This document shows positions 1-10,552 of a DNA stretch of 64,000 nucleotides, one piece after another. Every line of letters begins with the position of its first letter. The first letter of the stretch is position 1. The translations under genes were made by a program, and so were the position numbers. The notes beneath the pieces were generated by a model. That model worked only from the letters and a program-made list of their open reading frames with translations. It was not told the DNA's origin and did no database searches. Source of the DNA: Adiantum capillus-veneris (lineage: Eukaryota > Streptophyta > Polypodiopsida > Polypodiales > Pteridaceae); contig CM043942.1 of assembly GCA_014529385.2 (NCBI GenBank), positions 34,145,969 through 34,209,968 of the forward strand, given 5' to 3'.

Positions 1-35
1 GGAAGTTAAAATTTCAAGCTCAACTACAAGGGGGA

Positions 36-1166
36 ATGGAGACTCCACCGCTAGCTCAACCTACGGCAAGGGTAGTAGCAAGGATAGGAGCAACAGACCA
101 AGAGTCCTCTCAACAAGAATTACTTCAACAAATCACCAATCAACTAGAGAGCCTGTCCATCAATCTGGTTCAAGGTGTAAGGGCTCCCGAGCCAGGAAAT
201 GAACGAAATAGACAAGAAGGCCAAAGGCAAGCACGTGAGTACATTTGCTACAACTGTGGAGAGGTAGGTCACGGCATGTATTATTGCCCCCATCCACGAC
301 GCTATCAAGGAAATGGTAATCAAAGACGGCCTCCTCGCCAGCAAGTCACTCCTCCTCGAGCTAGGCCACTAAATGGACAAAATGCACACGTGGCTCCATC
401 AATCCAAATATTGAGACCCCCTCCTCCACCACCACAAGCACCAGCAGAGATCCCTCTACTACCATCGGGAGGGGAGGACAGGGCTGTCTCTGTCATAAGT
501 CTTGACAATGGTAAGGATAAAGGGAAAGAAAAAATGGAGGAAGCTGTTGCCATGCCAATAAAGAGAGTTAGGAGACAAAGAACTGATGAAATGGAAGCTT
601 CACAGCCGGATAAAGGGAATGAGGGTTCCTCCCAAGTGATAGGAGACAAGAAAAGGAAGAGTAGGTCAAGGAGGCACATAGGAGTAGAAGACTTTCCACT
701 TGGGGTAGCAGATGTGAGTAAGCAAGGACCAAATATTTCATGGCAGCAACTCCTCCACCTTTCCCCAAAGATGCGTAGAACCTGGTCTAAGATGGTCAGC
801 ACCAGGAGAGCTAAGGCAAAGTCAGTTGGGTCTATTAGTGCAAGAGGCATGAAGGATATCGTGCCAGTCATTGGTGCAGAGATTAAGAGTCAGCGAGTCT
901 CCAATGTGTACGTAGATGGTGGAGCCGAGATTTGGGTTATGACAGAGAAATTAATGCACAGGTTGGGTTTGGAAGTAAACGAGCAAACTTCCTTACAAGC
1001 TAAGATGGCAAATAATGTAAGGGTAGCTTGTGTGGGAAAGGTTAATGGAGTGAAGGTTTCAGCTTTTGCTGTTGCAATCTCAATTGATGCTTATGTGATC
1101 CCAACTAAGGGGGGAGGGCTATCCGCTAATCCTTGGAAGACCTTGGCTTATGGCTATGAAAGCTAG
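36..1166 (+). pseudogene. gag C-terminal part and aspartic protease (element A)
   Basis: This 376-codon frame encodes the nucleocapsid part of Gag and the start of a retropepsin. A CX2CX4HX4C zinc knuckle lies at residues 71-84, followed by a Pro-rich stretch, a Lys/Arg-rich stretch, and a block (residues ~225-260) with the pattern seen before the protease in the other gypsy elements here. The protease motif VDGGAEIWVM carries Asp-Gly-Gly where retropepsins usually have Asp-Ser/Thr-Gly; element C has the same DGG. The protease C-terminal half is disturbed: the expected ILGRPW region reads into a shifted frame that is continued by the next ORF. The first codon is the first ATG in frame and the true gag start may lie upstream. 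Confidence 0.75.
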
Positions 1167-1896
1167 GCAAGATTGGGAGACAGGTTCCCTTGAGTTGCGA
1201 CCAAATCATAAGGTAGGTGGCAAGCAACAAAAAATTGTGTATGACATGAAGCAGGGTAGACAACAAGACCTAGAGATGGAGACTTCTATGGATGAATGGA
1301 GCACAAGAAGCTACTCTTCATCTGAGGATGAGTCATCTGAGGAGGATGCTAGCTCTTTGGAAGTCATGGGTATAATACTGCGAAACCTAGAAGGAGAAGG
1401 TGGTCAAGACTCTCTAAACAAGGAAGAAGCCACATGCTTAGAGGAGATGCTAGCTAAGGACCTACTAGAAGAAGAGAGAGAACCCTATTTGCAGGTACTA
1501 AAGAAGCGTGCTGGCCTCTTTATAACTGATTACGAGCACATTAAAGGAGTGACGGTAACCCAACACCATATCGAATTAAAGGAAGGTGCCGTCAACCTTG
1601 TTGGTGATGAGGTATTTGCACACGTTGAAGCTTTAGTAGGTCATGATTATGAGTATAAAGAGATGGTTGTGGAGACGTTTACAGAGGGTTTGGATACAGG
1701 TTTGAAAAGTGATCAGGTTTTCTTGGCTATGCAGCAAGTGGAGGCAAATGGCAGGGTCTTGCTATGTTATGTGATGCTATGGATACATGTGTTATTGGAG
1801 GTTGCTTTACATATATTTTTGTGTCAATGGCAAGGTTTTTTTGAAGTGGACTATACCATGGAGGGTTCTGTAGCAGATGGTAGGATAGCTGCTTAG
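1150..1896 (+). pseudogene. protease-RT linker remnant of pol (element A)
   Basis: The first ~160 codons are acidic, then resemble the segment just before RT in element C: a stretch ending in LFITDYEHIKGV matches LFITSYEEIRGF of element C at about 19080, followed by the H-x-I-x-L-K-E-G block. The similarity stops near 1600. None of the RT catalytic motifs follow, and the last ~90 codons are unrecognised. It is read as the 5' edge of a large internal deletion in pol. It overlaps the previous ORF by 17 bp in another frame, which points to a frameshift. Confidence 0.6.
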
Positions 1897-2597
1897 GATT
1901 CAGGTTTCTCAAGTGATGGCAAGTATGCTTATAGTGGACATGAAGGATTATGGATGCAGGGTGACGAAGCTCCGTGCTATAAAGAGCTGGAAGGGTGGCC
2001 TATCTATTGGCCTACATGTGCAAAGGAAGGCTTTGATATACATGTTTTATAGGTTGATGGCAATGAGCAATGCTTTACTTTTGATCCAGGTGGATTCTAC
2101 ACCATGCGTGGGGGAGCTTTGAGCTTTCCATTTGACCTTGGAGGGTGATACAGTAGCAGATGCTTTTTTCTCTATCTCTATCCTATCTATATAGCCACTA
2201 TACTATCATTTTTCTTATACAGTCTATAGCTCTATATTATATAATTCTCTCTATACAGTCATATTTTACCTAAATAATACTATGGTTGAGCATGAATGCT
2301 CAACGAGGGGTTGGGAAAAAAAAAAAAAAGAGGAAAAAAAGAGAAGAAAAAAAGAAAAAAAGAGAATGCTACCAGTGAAAGCGGATATTGCAATGGATGG
2401 GGTATGGCTTTCAAGGGTCTAGGAGACCAGTTGTTAGTCATGGATGGATACAATTATTCATTAGAAAGGACTAAACAGGGTGCATCAGCCAAGAAAGCAG
2501 TAACATGGCAAATTCAATTGGTACCAGGTGGGTAAGTATTCAAGAGAACCCTATTGTAGCACAACCTACAGCTAGAGGCATCAAATACCTCTAGCTT
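1897..2597 (+). other. Non-coding internal tail of element A
   Basis: No coding signal is convincing here. There is an A-rich stretch at about 2318-2366 whose ORF reads as almost pure Lys/Glu, and several short open frames. The segment fills the space between the pol remnant and the polypurine tract. Confidence 0.5.
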
Positions 2598-2613
2598 AAG
2601 GGGGAGGGCTATA
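2598..2613 (+). other. Polypurine tract of element A
   Basis: AAGGGGGAGGG followed by CTATA lies directly before the TG that opens the LTR at 2614. This is the expected place and composition for the plus-strand primer of an LTR retrotransposon, and it shows that the LTR acts as a 3' LTR for the internal region at 1-2613. Confidence 0.75.
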
Positions 2614-2897
2614 TGATGCATGTTTTTTAGGACCCCTTCTGAAGATGCAATAAAGGCACAGTCAGTTGTTGGGGAGATGAGGATACTCTAGTCCAAGGGA
2701 TCTCGAAAGAGAAGAAAAATCTACTTCACAAGCACCAAAGAGTAAAAAGTGCCATGGACAGAAGATACGTGGGAACGAGCTCTTATGCATGCCTACAACC
2801 TATATCTTACAGAATAGCCCATTCTAGGTGTGAATTTCTAGTGAAATTTACACGAGGATGTTCGTGTGGACTCACAGCACAGCATACTCCGTTTTCA

Positions 2898-3050
2898 CTT
2901 TTTTACCACAGTAAATATTTTTTACCTACAGTAAATATTTTTCACCGACATGGTAAATACAAATCACTTTTTACCTACAGTAACCTTTTTACCCATGGTA
3001 AATATTTTTTACTGCACCATAAGTATTTGGTAAGTAACAGTTCACTGTTA
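2898..3050 (+). repeat. Short TTTTTACC / GGTAAATA repeats in the LTR
   Basis: Several imperfect copies of TTTTTACC-n-ACAGTAAATA and its inverse-like form GGTAAATA follow each other about every 20-30 bp, upstream of the TATA box. The same block is present in the solo LTR at about 8217-8369. A role as LTR enhancer repeats is an inference from position only. Confidence 0.55.
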
Positions 3051-3504
3051 CTAGAAGCAGTGATTGGGCATCAACAATGCAGTTACAAGAGGAGAAAAGG
3101 GGAAAATCTTATGGTAAAGGTGAGTCAACAGGGATAAAGACTTTTGAGTTGAAAAGAGACATGCTGATTTTTTCAAAGAACACATGTCAAAAGAAGCCAT
3201 GGTTGGTTGAGGAGTTTTTGAGAATTTGATATTCAGGAGGACCCAGCAGGTCCCCCCCTGACATGTGCAGAACTTCCAGTTTCAACAGCCACCTTACCTG
3301 CTCTTAAATGCTGGTCAAGGCCTTATCCCCATGTGTCACAATCAAAAAAATCAGCATTTATCCTCCCCTCTCACATCACTCTAGAGAATATCTTGATGGT
3401 GACATATCAGGTGACCTCAATCTATTGACCACCCTAAGCAAAAGGTAACCCCAATCAGCGGATTTAAGCATGTTTATCCCTAATCCTAAACCCTCTCAGA
3501 AACC

Positions 3505-3511
3505 TATATAA
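3505..3511 (+). promoter_or_regulatory. TATA box of the element A LTR
   Basis: TATATAA lies in the context ACCTATATAAGGAGGCC, about 890 bp into the LTR. The following CT-rich, CAA-containing stretch would fit a transcription start about 30 bp downstream. The same box lies at 8824-8830 in the solo LTR. Confidence 0.6.
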
Positions 3512-4111
3512 GGAGGCCTTCTCTCACTCAAAACCAACACTTCACCCACTTCACCAAGCAATGAAGCTATGACGAATTGCTCACAACGAGGAGCTATGGA
3601 TGGAGCTCTACTCTCTCTCCCTCTCTCTCTCTCCCTCTAGTATGCTACATTACTAGCCCTAAAACCTAAATAAGGAGTCTTCTCTCATTCTCCATGGCCA
3701 CCATCCTCGCCATCATTCTCTAAGGTATTGATGTGTTGCTAGTAGGATCATACCTACTTGCTGGGTTGATTGTTTTTGACAAAGGATTATGCCATCCTTG
3801 GCTTCCTTCTCTATATCCTTGTTATGTATGATCAGATGCCGTTGTATTGTTAAGCTGATGTCTTGTGTATATATATGCTACATAAGGTCCCTAAGCTTCG
3901 TTTCTATGTGTTTTGCCATATGTTTTGATGCCATCATAATGCCAGAAGTCTCACTTGCCTATGTGCACTATGTGTGAGGTCCCTAAACCTCTTAATTTAG
4001 GGTGGTGCCCCCTTTGTTTTGTTCTTTGCTTGTTTGCATGAGGCGTGGTTTGTGGAGTGTGCACGAGTACAGAGGCCACCCGATTGCACTGCTCTTTTTC
4101 CCGCTCTCATT

Positions 4112-4130
4112 TTGGTGCCCCCACGGAGGA
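4112..4130 (+). other. Primer-binding-site-like sequence after the LTR
   Basis: Directly after the LTR end comes TTTTGGTGCCCCCACGG. The primer site of element C (minus strand, plus 21217-21230) also begins TGGTGCCC, so this is likely a true PBS. It implies that a second internal region of the same family begins here. Confidence 0.6.
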
Positions 4131-4181
4131 GGGCTACACAGACCTTCAGTTCACAAGCAATGAAGATGTGCAATCTACAAC

Positions 4182-4282
4182 ATGGACGAATGGCGTGAGG
4201 AGTTTGCAAATTGGAGAACAGAAGAGGAGGAGGCTTTAGAGGCCTTAAAAGCTTTCATCGAGGTCTTGTTACCAGGTTGCAA
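4182..4282 (+). pseudogene. gag N-terminal fragment of a second element A copy
   Basis: An ATG 70 bp after the primer site opens a frame of about 33 codons starting MDEWREEFANW, rich in Glu and Leu, as is usual for a Gag N-terminus. It is cut at 4282, where the left LTR of element B begins. Its assignment rests on position alone. Confidence 0.4.
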
Positions 4283-6143
4283 TGGTATCCAAACAACTCA
4301 TTCCGCTTTTTATCGATGTCACACATCTCTAGACCTCCTCACTCTCCTTGTATATGTTAGGAGGCAGGTTTTTTGCTTTTTGTTTAGGCATAATCCTTTT
4401 CATAATGGTTTTATTTTCTAAAATGGTTTGGTTTGGTTTTTTGGAATCCTAGGGTTTGCTAAGAACCCCCGGTCTACATCCTTATGGGAAATCCCTTATA
4501 GCTGATGGTTCAAGTTTTCCACTGGGTAAGTACTTAAACTTATGTATGTTTGGATTAGCATCCTCCAAAGAAATCCTATGCGCTGGGATCAGAATACATG
4601 TATCATCCTTCACATAATAAGTACCATAGTTTTGTAACAAAGAGATTTTATTTGTAAATCGATTACTAAGGAAGAAGGTGAGGTCACTCTTATGATAATG
4701 TTATATGGTGTCAACATTTTCATAGTTTTCAACCTTATTGAGATTGTGCACTAACTCGACCAATCCTTTATTTTTTAATATATGGTCTTTATGATTATTT
4801 TACACCTTTGTTACTTGATTATTTACCAACTGTGTATTTTTGTCCTGTTTTTTGTCTAAATTTTGAAAGAGCAATGTGTATGTGGATACAGAGCAACATG
4901 CAGAAAATACCTTTTATTAAATATGGACATAGTCAAAGGTGATGAAGCATCCACTTATAAAGGTATGCTAAAAACTAGTTCCAAGGTTGCTTGTATGTTG
5001 TTGACTTTTTTTTGAAAAAAACCATATAGTATTTACTTTGTATAAATAAATATGTTTGTCTAGACATTACTTACGAACTCCCCCCGCCCCCCCCCTTTTT
5101 TTTCTTTGAAAAATTCATAAAACACCGAAAGATCTATGTAAGTATTATTTAGCACTTGACTTTATTTTTTGTCATTTTTTACTAAAAAAATTTCTCACAT
5201 CAAAAATTCAAATATTTATAAACTAGTTAAAAGGACTACCTAGTTAGAAGTTCGCGCCATCATAAATGTGTCGTATAGATTGCTTCTGGTGGAGAAGATT
5301 GATGCAACGCATGTCCCCTAATGGATGACATAGTAATGATTGCTTGCCGGTGTATTGTAGTCTACTTGAGTATGTGTGTGTTTACGAGTGTGTCACCTCC
5401 TAATATGCAGTCATGGGGTACTTATTTTGGTGTGTTTACATCATTAGCCGATTTAGCATGTGTGTGTATGAGGGCTTGTACTTCCCAAATTAGCACGTGT
5501 GTGTGTATGAGGGAGGCTTGTACTTCCCAAATTATTTTGCTCCCTATGCATATTTGAATGGTGTGGTATTCCTTGTAGTAGTGCGGGTTGAGAGGATGCC
5601 ATCGCCTCAGTGTAGGTTGGTTGAGAGGGAGCTTCAACGGGGTATATATTGTAGCTTGTATAGCGTTGAGAGAAAGCTTTCGCTTGGACCATAGCTAAAC
5701 TGTGTAGCACTATTTTTTAAGAACGCCTTTCCCCTCCTGGAAGGTGTGTACGTGTGATTGAGTGTGATGGGGTGTATGCTCCCAAGGGGGTGGAGTGAGC
5801 TATGCTTGTTGTTGTGAAACAGTTTATAGATTGAGAAGCACTGCAAGAGTTGTTCTCTCTGTGTAGTGTTGTTTTGGAGAGAGACTATTTTCTCGTGGAA
5901 GGTGTGTGTGCGTGTGATGGTGTGTGTGCTCCCAAGGGGGAAGAATGAACGGGGCTTGAAGCTGTGCACCTCCTTGCATCTACAGAAGCAGCACATAAGT
6001 TGTTAGCTTTGTGATTTTTTGTGAACACAGAAGATGGGTTTGTTTTTATTATTCATTCTTGGTGTATTTTTAGCTTGCGGCCCTTGATTGTGTTCATGTG
6101 CTTGCTTAGCTGGTGAACGTGCTCGCGTTTTAGTTCGGGGGAA

Positions 6144-6146
<3 letters not shown>

Positions 6147-6211
<65 letters not shown>
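6147..6211 (+). repeat. (GA)n microsatellite in left LTR
   Basis: A perfect GA run of about 65 bp. The matching tract in the right LTR (33124-33160) is only about 37 bp, so length changed after insertion. Confidence 0.95.
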
Positions 6212-6213
<2 letters not shown>

Positions 6214-6506
6214 GTTAGAAGCTGGACACACCCCACGGCATCTAACTACTCGGAGGACTATTATTTTTTGTAATTATTCATTCATTGAGGAAAACCTGAT
6301 TTTTCACTTTGTAATTATTGGGACTTACAGAAGTTTCCAGATTGTATCCCACATAATCTTAGTTTTGATAGTTAGATTGAGTAGATGGTTGATTTTTGAA
6401 CTTTAGGTTTTGAGAAATTGTAAGGTATATATACCACTTTTTGACCTTAATGAAAAACCTTTTGTCATTTTAAACAAGTTTTGAAGTCTGTGAATGAGCG
6501 TACTGT

Positions 6507-6510
<4 letters not shown>

Positions 6511-6588
<78 letters not shown>
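6511..6588 (+). repeat. (GA)39 microsatellite in left LTR
   Basis: A perfect GA run of about 78 bp. The matching place in the right LTR (about 33422-33434) has only about 13 bp. Translations of this tract give Arg-Glu or Ser-Leu dipeptides and are not genes. Confidence 0.95.
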
Positions 6589-6590
<2 letters not shown>

Positions 6591-7220
6591 GCTTCATCTT
6601 GATGCTACGTGTGCTTCGGAGGTTGGAATCGAGTGCGGAGAAGTGCAACGTGTTGCCCCCGACTAGAGCTACGCGTCGATACCAACATTGCGCGCATACG
6701 GTCCGGCCTTGTGAGCTCCTTCTATAAGCTTCATCGGTTGTTAGGGTGAGCATATGTTGTCCGATTTTGCATTGCAGCATATCCACGCATTCACATTGAG
6801 TATAACTACACATTAGGAACTTTAGATTTCGGAAACGAAGACCTGCAGATTTCGGCCAGACATCCTACGTGTTTCTGCACCAGGTGTTTTGGGTCGGGAT
6901 TTCGGTTCATAGACCTTAGGGAGAGCGACCTATTGGTATTAGTAGGGTCTCCTTCAAGTTCTATGGTGTTTCGAGATTGTTTGATGGGTGTTCGGCTCTA
7001 GGGAGCGTTGTAGGAAGTTTTCTCTTTTGCAATCTTGAAGGCTTTGACTTAGACAATTGGTAGAGACCTTTGTAGGAATTAGTTAGGAGTCGGTCGAGTG
7101 TAGGTTGACACCTTATGCTTGCTTCCACGCGCCTGCGGGTCGAGCTTCGTCCTTAGCTGACATTACATGTTAGGTGAGTTCTCGCTGTGCTGACGTCCGG
7201 CGCGGCGTGTGCGTCCAACA

Positions 7221-7240
7221 TTGGCGCCGCTGCCGGGGAC
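7221..7240 (+). other. Primer binding site of element B
   Basis: TTGGCGCCGCTGCCGGGGAC directly follows the LTR end CCAACA. Sequences of the TGGCGCC type are common primer sites in plant LTR retrotransposons. Element E has a near relative at 63755-63773 on the minus strand that shares TGGCGCCGCTG. Confidence 0.85.
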
Positions 7241-7759
7241 AAAAACCTTAGGTAGGTGACCGAGACTAATCCTTGAGGATTGGGATTTTTGGCTTGCCAA
7301 GAGTCTTGCTTTACATTTAGATAGGATCAGAGGGTGGAGGACTCTCTAGGTCTTAGAGGGAGTCTAGGAAGCGTGTGTCTGGCTTAGATCCTTCGACTTA
7401 GGTAGATGAGGTTGACTTAGGTAGTTTTAGGTAGTAGTCGAGTTCTAGAGTAGAAGTTGGAGTGGTAGAAGCGGTGAGAGGAGAGCTTGAGAGTCCGGAG
7501 AGGCCAAAAAGCAATCAAAAACACCATTATCACCATTTCACATGATAGGTAGGAGTAGAGTAAGTAGGACATCATGATTCCAGATCTAGAGCATTTCATG
7601 CATGTACACTTGCTGGGTAGAATCATTACAAGTTTGTAAAAGACACAAAAGTGTGTTTGAAAGCCTAATTGAAGTCCAAAAGTTACTATGAGTGTTTCTG
7701 ATAGATCTACAGAGCATGAGGAGCATTCCTACCAAAAAAAACTTTAATTTTAAGCCAGG

Positions 7760-10142
7760 AGACACCCTATGCGTAGGATGTCTACAGGCCCATCTGGGAG
7801 GAATTTTGGGATTTTGAGTTGACCAGTGTGTTCAAGAGGTAGGGTTTACCCTAATTTCAACTGGAAAGTGGAAATTTGGTCATATATTGACAGGATAAGG
7901 CCAAATAGACTGAAATTGCCAGACATCCTACCTGATGCATGTTTTTTAGGACCCCTTCTGAAGATGCAATAAAGGCACAGTCAGTTGTTGGGGAGATGAG
8001 GATACTCTAGTCCAAGGGATCTCGAAAGAGAAGAAAAATCTACTTCACAAGCACCAAAGAGTAAAAAGTGCCATGGACAGAAGATACGTGGGAACGAGCT
8101 CTTATGCATGCCTACAACCTATATCTTACAGAATAGCCCATTCTAGGTGTGAATTTCTAGTGAAATTTACACGAGGATGTTCGTGTGGACTCACAGCACA
8201 GCATACTCCGTTTTCACTTTTTTACCACAGTAAATATTTTTTACCTACAGTAAATATTTTTCACCGACATGGTAAATACAAATCACTTTTTACCTACAGT
8301 AACCTTTTTACCTATGGTAAATATTTTTTACTGCACCATAAGTATTTGGTAAGTAACAGTTCACTGTTACTAGAAGCAGTGATTGGGCATCAACAATGCA
8401 GTTACAGGAGGAGAAAAGGGGAAAATCTTATGGTAAAGGTGAGTCAACAGGGATAAAGACTTTTGAGTTGAAAAGAGACATGCTGATTTTTTCAAAGAAC
8501 ACATGTCAAAAGAAGCCATGGTTGGTTGAGGAGTTTTTGAGAATTTGATATTCAGGAGGATCCAGCAGGTCCCCCCCTGACATGTGCAGAACCTCCAGTT
8601 TCAACAGCCACCTTACCTGCTCTTAAATGCTGGTCAAGGCCTTATCCCCATGTGTCACAATCAAAAAAATCAGCATTTATCCTCCCCTCTCACATCACTC
8701 TAGAGAATATCTTGATGGTGACATATCAGGTGACCTCAATCTATTGACCACCCTAAGCAAAAGGTAACCCCAATCATCGGATTTAAGCATGTTTATCCCT
8801 AATCCTAAACCCTCTCAGAAACCTATATAAGGAGGCCTTCTCTCACTCAAAACCAACACTTCACCCACTTCACCAAGCAATGAAGCTATGACGAATTGCT
8901 CACAACGAGGAGCTATGGATGGAGCTCTACTCTCTCTCCCTCTCTCTCTCTCCCTCTAGTATGCTACATTACTAGCCCTAAAACCTAAATAAGGAGTCTT
9001 CTCTCATTCTCCATGGCCACCATCCTCGCCATCATTCTCTAAGGTATTGATGTGTTGCTAGTAGGATCATACCTACTTGCTGGGTTGATTGTTTTTGACA
9101 AGGGATTATGCCATCCTTGGCTTGCTTCTCTATATCCTTGTTATGTATGATCAGATGCCGTTGTATTGTTAAGCTGATGTCTTGTGTATATATATGCTAC
9201 ATAAGGTCCCTAAGCTTCGTTTCTATGTGTTTTGCCATATGTTTTGATGCCATCATAATGCCAGAAGTCTCACTTGCCTATGTGCACTATGTGTGAGGTC
9301 CCTAAACCTCTTAATTTAGGGTGGTGCCCCCTTTGTTTTGTTCTTTGCTTGTTTGCATGAGGCGTGGTTTGTGGAGTGTGCACGAGTACAGAGGCCACCC
9401 GATTGCACTGCTCTTTTTCCCGCTCTCACTACCCAAATAGTGCCAAAACATTATTTTGGGACCCAAAACCATAAGATGGCTGCATGAGCATGTCTGGCAT
9501 GATATATTGAGTGACTGAAAGGGGTTTCACCTCATTTGGGTAAGAAAATTGGGTTCAAAGCGGACTTTAACACTTTTGACTAAAAAAGCAAAAACAGCTG
9601 AAATTTGGGACTTTTGACATCCAAAACAAAATCTAAGCATACCACTGGGTTACTGACATCAAAGGGAAGCTGTGGGATAAATATGGGGTCAAACAGGCCC
9701 AAAAGACATCCTACACGTAGGATGTCTTCTGAGTGATTTTGGACTCCAAACTGAATTCTGAGTATACCAAAGTGATCAGCAACTCAAGGGGAGCCTGGGT
9801 TTTGAGTTTGAAGCCATTCTGATGAAAAAGACATCCTACGCGTAGGATGTCTAATGCAAGAAATTGAAGCCAGACTTTGACTTTGAGCATAGTAAGGTGT
9901 TATATAGCCTAAGGCAAATAGCCTAAGGCAAGCCTCTTAGTCAATTTTGGTCCAATTTGGTGTTGATTAGACTGATCACTACCATCAACAGGCCGTCGGA
10001 ACAGATTATTGACTCTTTGACCAGCTAATAGGTGTCCAAATCAAAAAGTAAAAGCAGCAGTAAGCTCAGCACAACAAGAGGAAACAACAGTGCAAAAATC
10101 CAGGCAAAACACAGCAGGAGACATCCTATGCGTAGGATGTCT
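7760..10142 (+). repeat. Left group of 24-bp palindromes
   Basis: Four copies of a self-complementary 24-mer lie at 7760-7783, 9704-9727, 9829-9852 and 10119-10142. Each is the half-site AGACATCCTACG followed by its reverse complement; the 9829 copy is perfect. The 7760 and 10119 copies have TG for the first central CG, the 9704 copy has CA for it, and 7760 also has C for T at base 6. A lone half-site lies at 7921-7932, where the solo LTR inserted. After removing that insertion, spacings are 161, 282, 125 and 290 bp, that is about 285-bp units with some half-phase copies. Confidence 0.9.
7933..9428 (+). mobile_element. Solo LTR of the element A family with target duplication
   Basis: A 1496-bp copy of the LTR at 2614-4109 begins TGATGCATG and ends CCGCTCTCA. 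It is flanked by the 5-bp direct repeat CTACC (7928-7932 and 9429-9433), the target duplication typical of gypsy insertions. There is no internal region, so it arose by recombination between the two LTRs of an inserted element. It contains the TATA box at 8824-8830. Only about seven differences from the other copy are seen by eye. Confidence 0.95.
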
Positions 10143-10552
10143 ATTGGGGCATACTGCAAAGAAAATTTGACCTCGCATAGACAGTGAGGTTCCATTTGGC
10201 TTAAGGGTTCCAGAACTTCTTTCAAAAGTGAATTTGGACCTTGTTTGCCCATTTGACGAAGCAAAGACTGAATTCAGACTTTTTTGTGTAAATTGACCAG
10301 TATCTGAGGGAAGTACTGTTTCAGATTAGCAAACCTAATCCAGAACATCAACAGTGTATAAAATACAGTAGTGGTTGAGATTAACTCTCCAGTTATACCA
10401 ATCATTACTAAGATAACCTCTAGCACATTAATGCTTTGATTCGATTGCCAAAATTAAAATGCTTGTGTACAGGTATATTCAGCAACAAAGCAAGAAGCTG
10501 TGTAGAAACTGACCCATTGCTAGGTGAGTGGTTGAATTTGTGATAAATTGAA

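Larger units (their letters stand above)
1..4109 (+). mobile_element. Element A: Ty3/gypsy retrotransposon, 3' part
   Basis: This is a plus-strand LTR retrotransposon whose 5' part lies outside the window. It contains a gag-protease ORF, a short remnant of the region leading into reverse transcriptase, a non-coding tail, a polypurine tract and an LTR at 2614-4109. Most of RT, RNase H and integrase is absent, so it is an internally deleted copy. Its gag-protease part resembles that of minus-strand element C: both have one CCHC knuckle, a conserved block ending in Pro-x(4-5)-Trp before the protease, and a D-G-G-A protease motif. The assignment is by protein motifs read by eye. Confidence 0.8.
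2614..4109 (+). repeat. LTR of element A (1496 bp)
   Basis: It opens with TGATGCATG and ends with CCGCTCTCA. The boundaries are fixed by comparison with the copy at 7933-9428, which has exactly the same length and differs at only about seven positions by eye. It contains a TATA box at 3505-3511 and a run of short repeats at about 2898-3050. Open frames of 127 and 62 codons inside it are shared by both copies only because the LTRs are nearly identical. It sits after a polypurine tract and before a primer-site-like sequence, so it serves both as a 3' LTR and as a 5' LTR. Confidence 0.9.
4283..7220 (+). repeat. Left (5') LTR of element B
   Basis: Starting from TGGTATCCAAAC, the sequence runs parallel to 31299-34066 up to the shared end CGTCCAACA, with differences mainly in microsatellite length. 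A TGGCGCC primer site follows at 7221. It holds two long GA tracts, poly-C and poly-A runs, and a half-site AGACATCCTACG at 6858-6869 identical to the arm of the palindromes in the same element. Apparent ORFs in it (for example those at 5321-5996) are not protein-like. Confidence 0.8.
7241..10552 (+). other. 5' leader of element B
   Basis: About 1.8 kb of non-coding leader once the inserted solo LTR is removed. No convincing ORF is seen on either strand. It contains the left group of 24-bp palindromes and, close to the first ORF, a TATA-like TATAAAATA at about 10358. Confidence 0.5.

Noticed and set aside
2296-2535. Lys-rich ORF
   Set aside because: Its first part is an A-rich tract; the rest has no motif and lies in the non-coding tail of element A.
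2754-3137. 127-codon ORF inside the LTR, repeated at 8073-8456
   Set aside because: It is conserved only because the two LTR copies are nearly identical. It lies upstream of the TATA box and has no protein-like motif.
3789-3977. 62-codon hydrophobic ORF inside the LTR, repeated at 9108-9296
   Set aside because: Same reason: LTR identity explains the conservation, and there is no signal of a real membrane protein.
5321-5996. Several ORFs on both strands in the left LTR of element B
   Set aside because: Short, Cys/Thr/His-rich frames from GT-rich sequence, not matched in frame in the right LTR copy.
6088-6727. ORFs with long Arg-Glu or Ser-Leu repeats (also at 39488-39963, 41394-42053 and 53475-54498)
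   Set aside because: They are translations of GA/CT microsatellites and stay open in most frames by composition alone.
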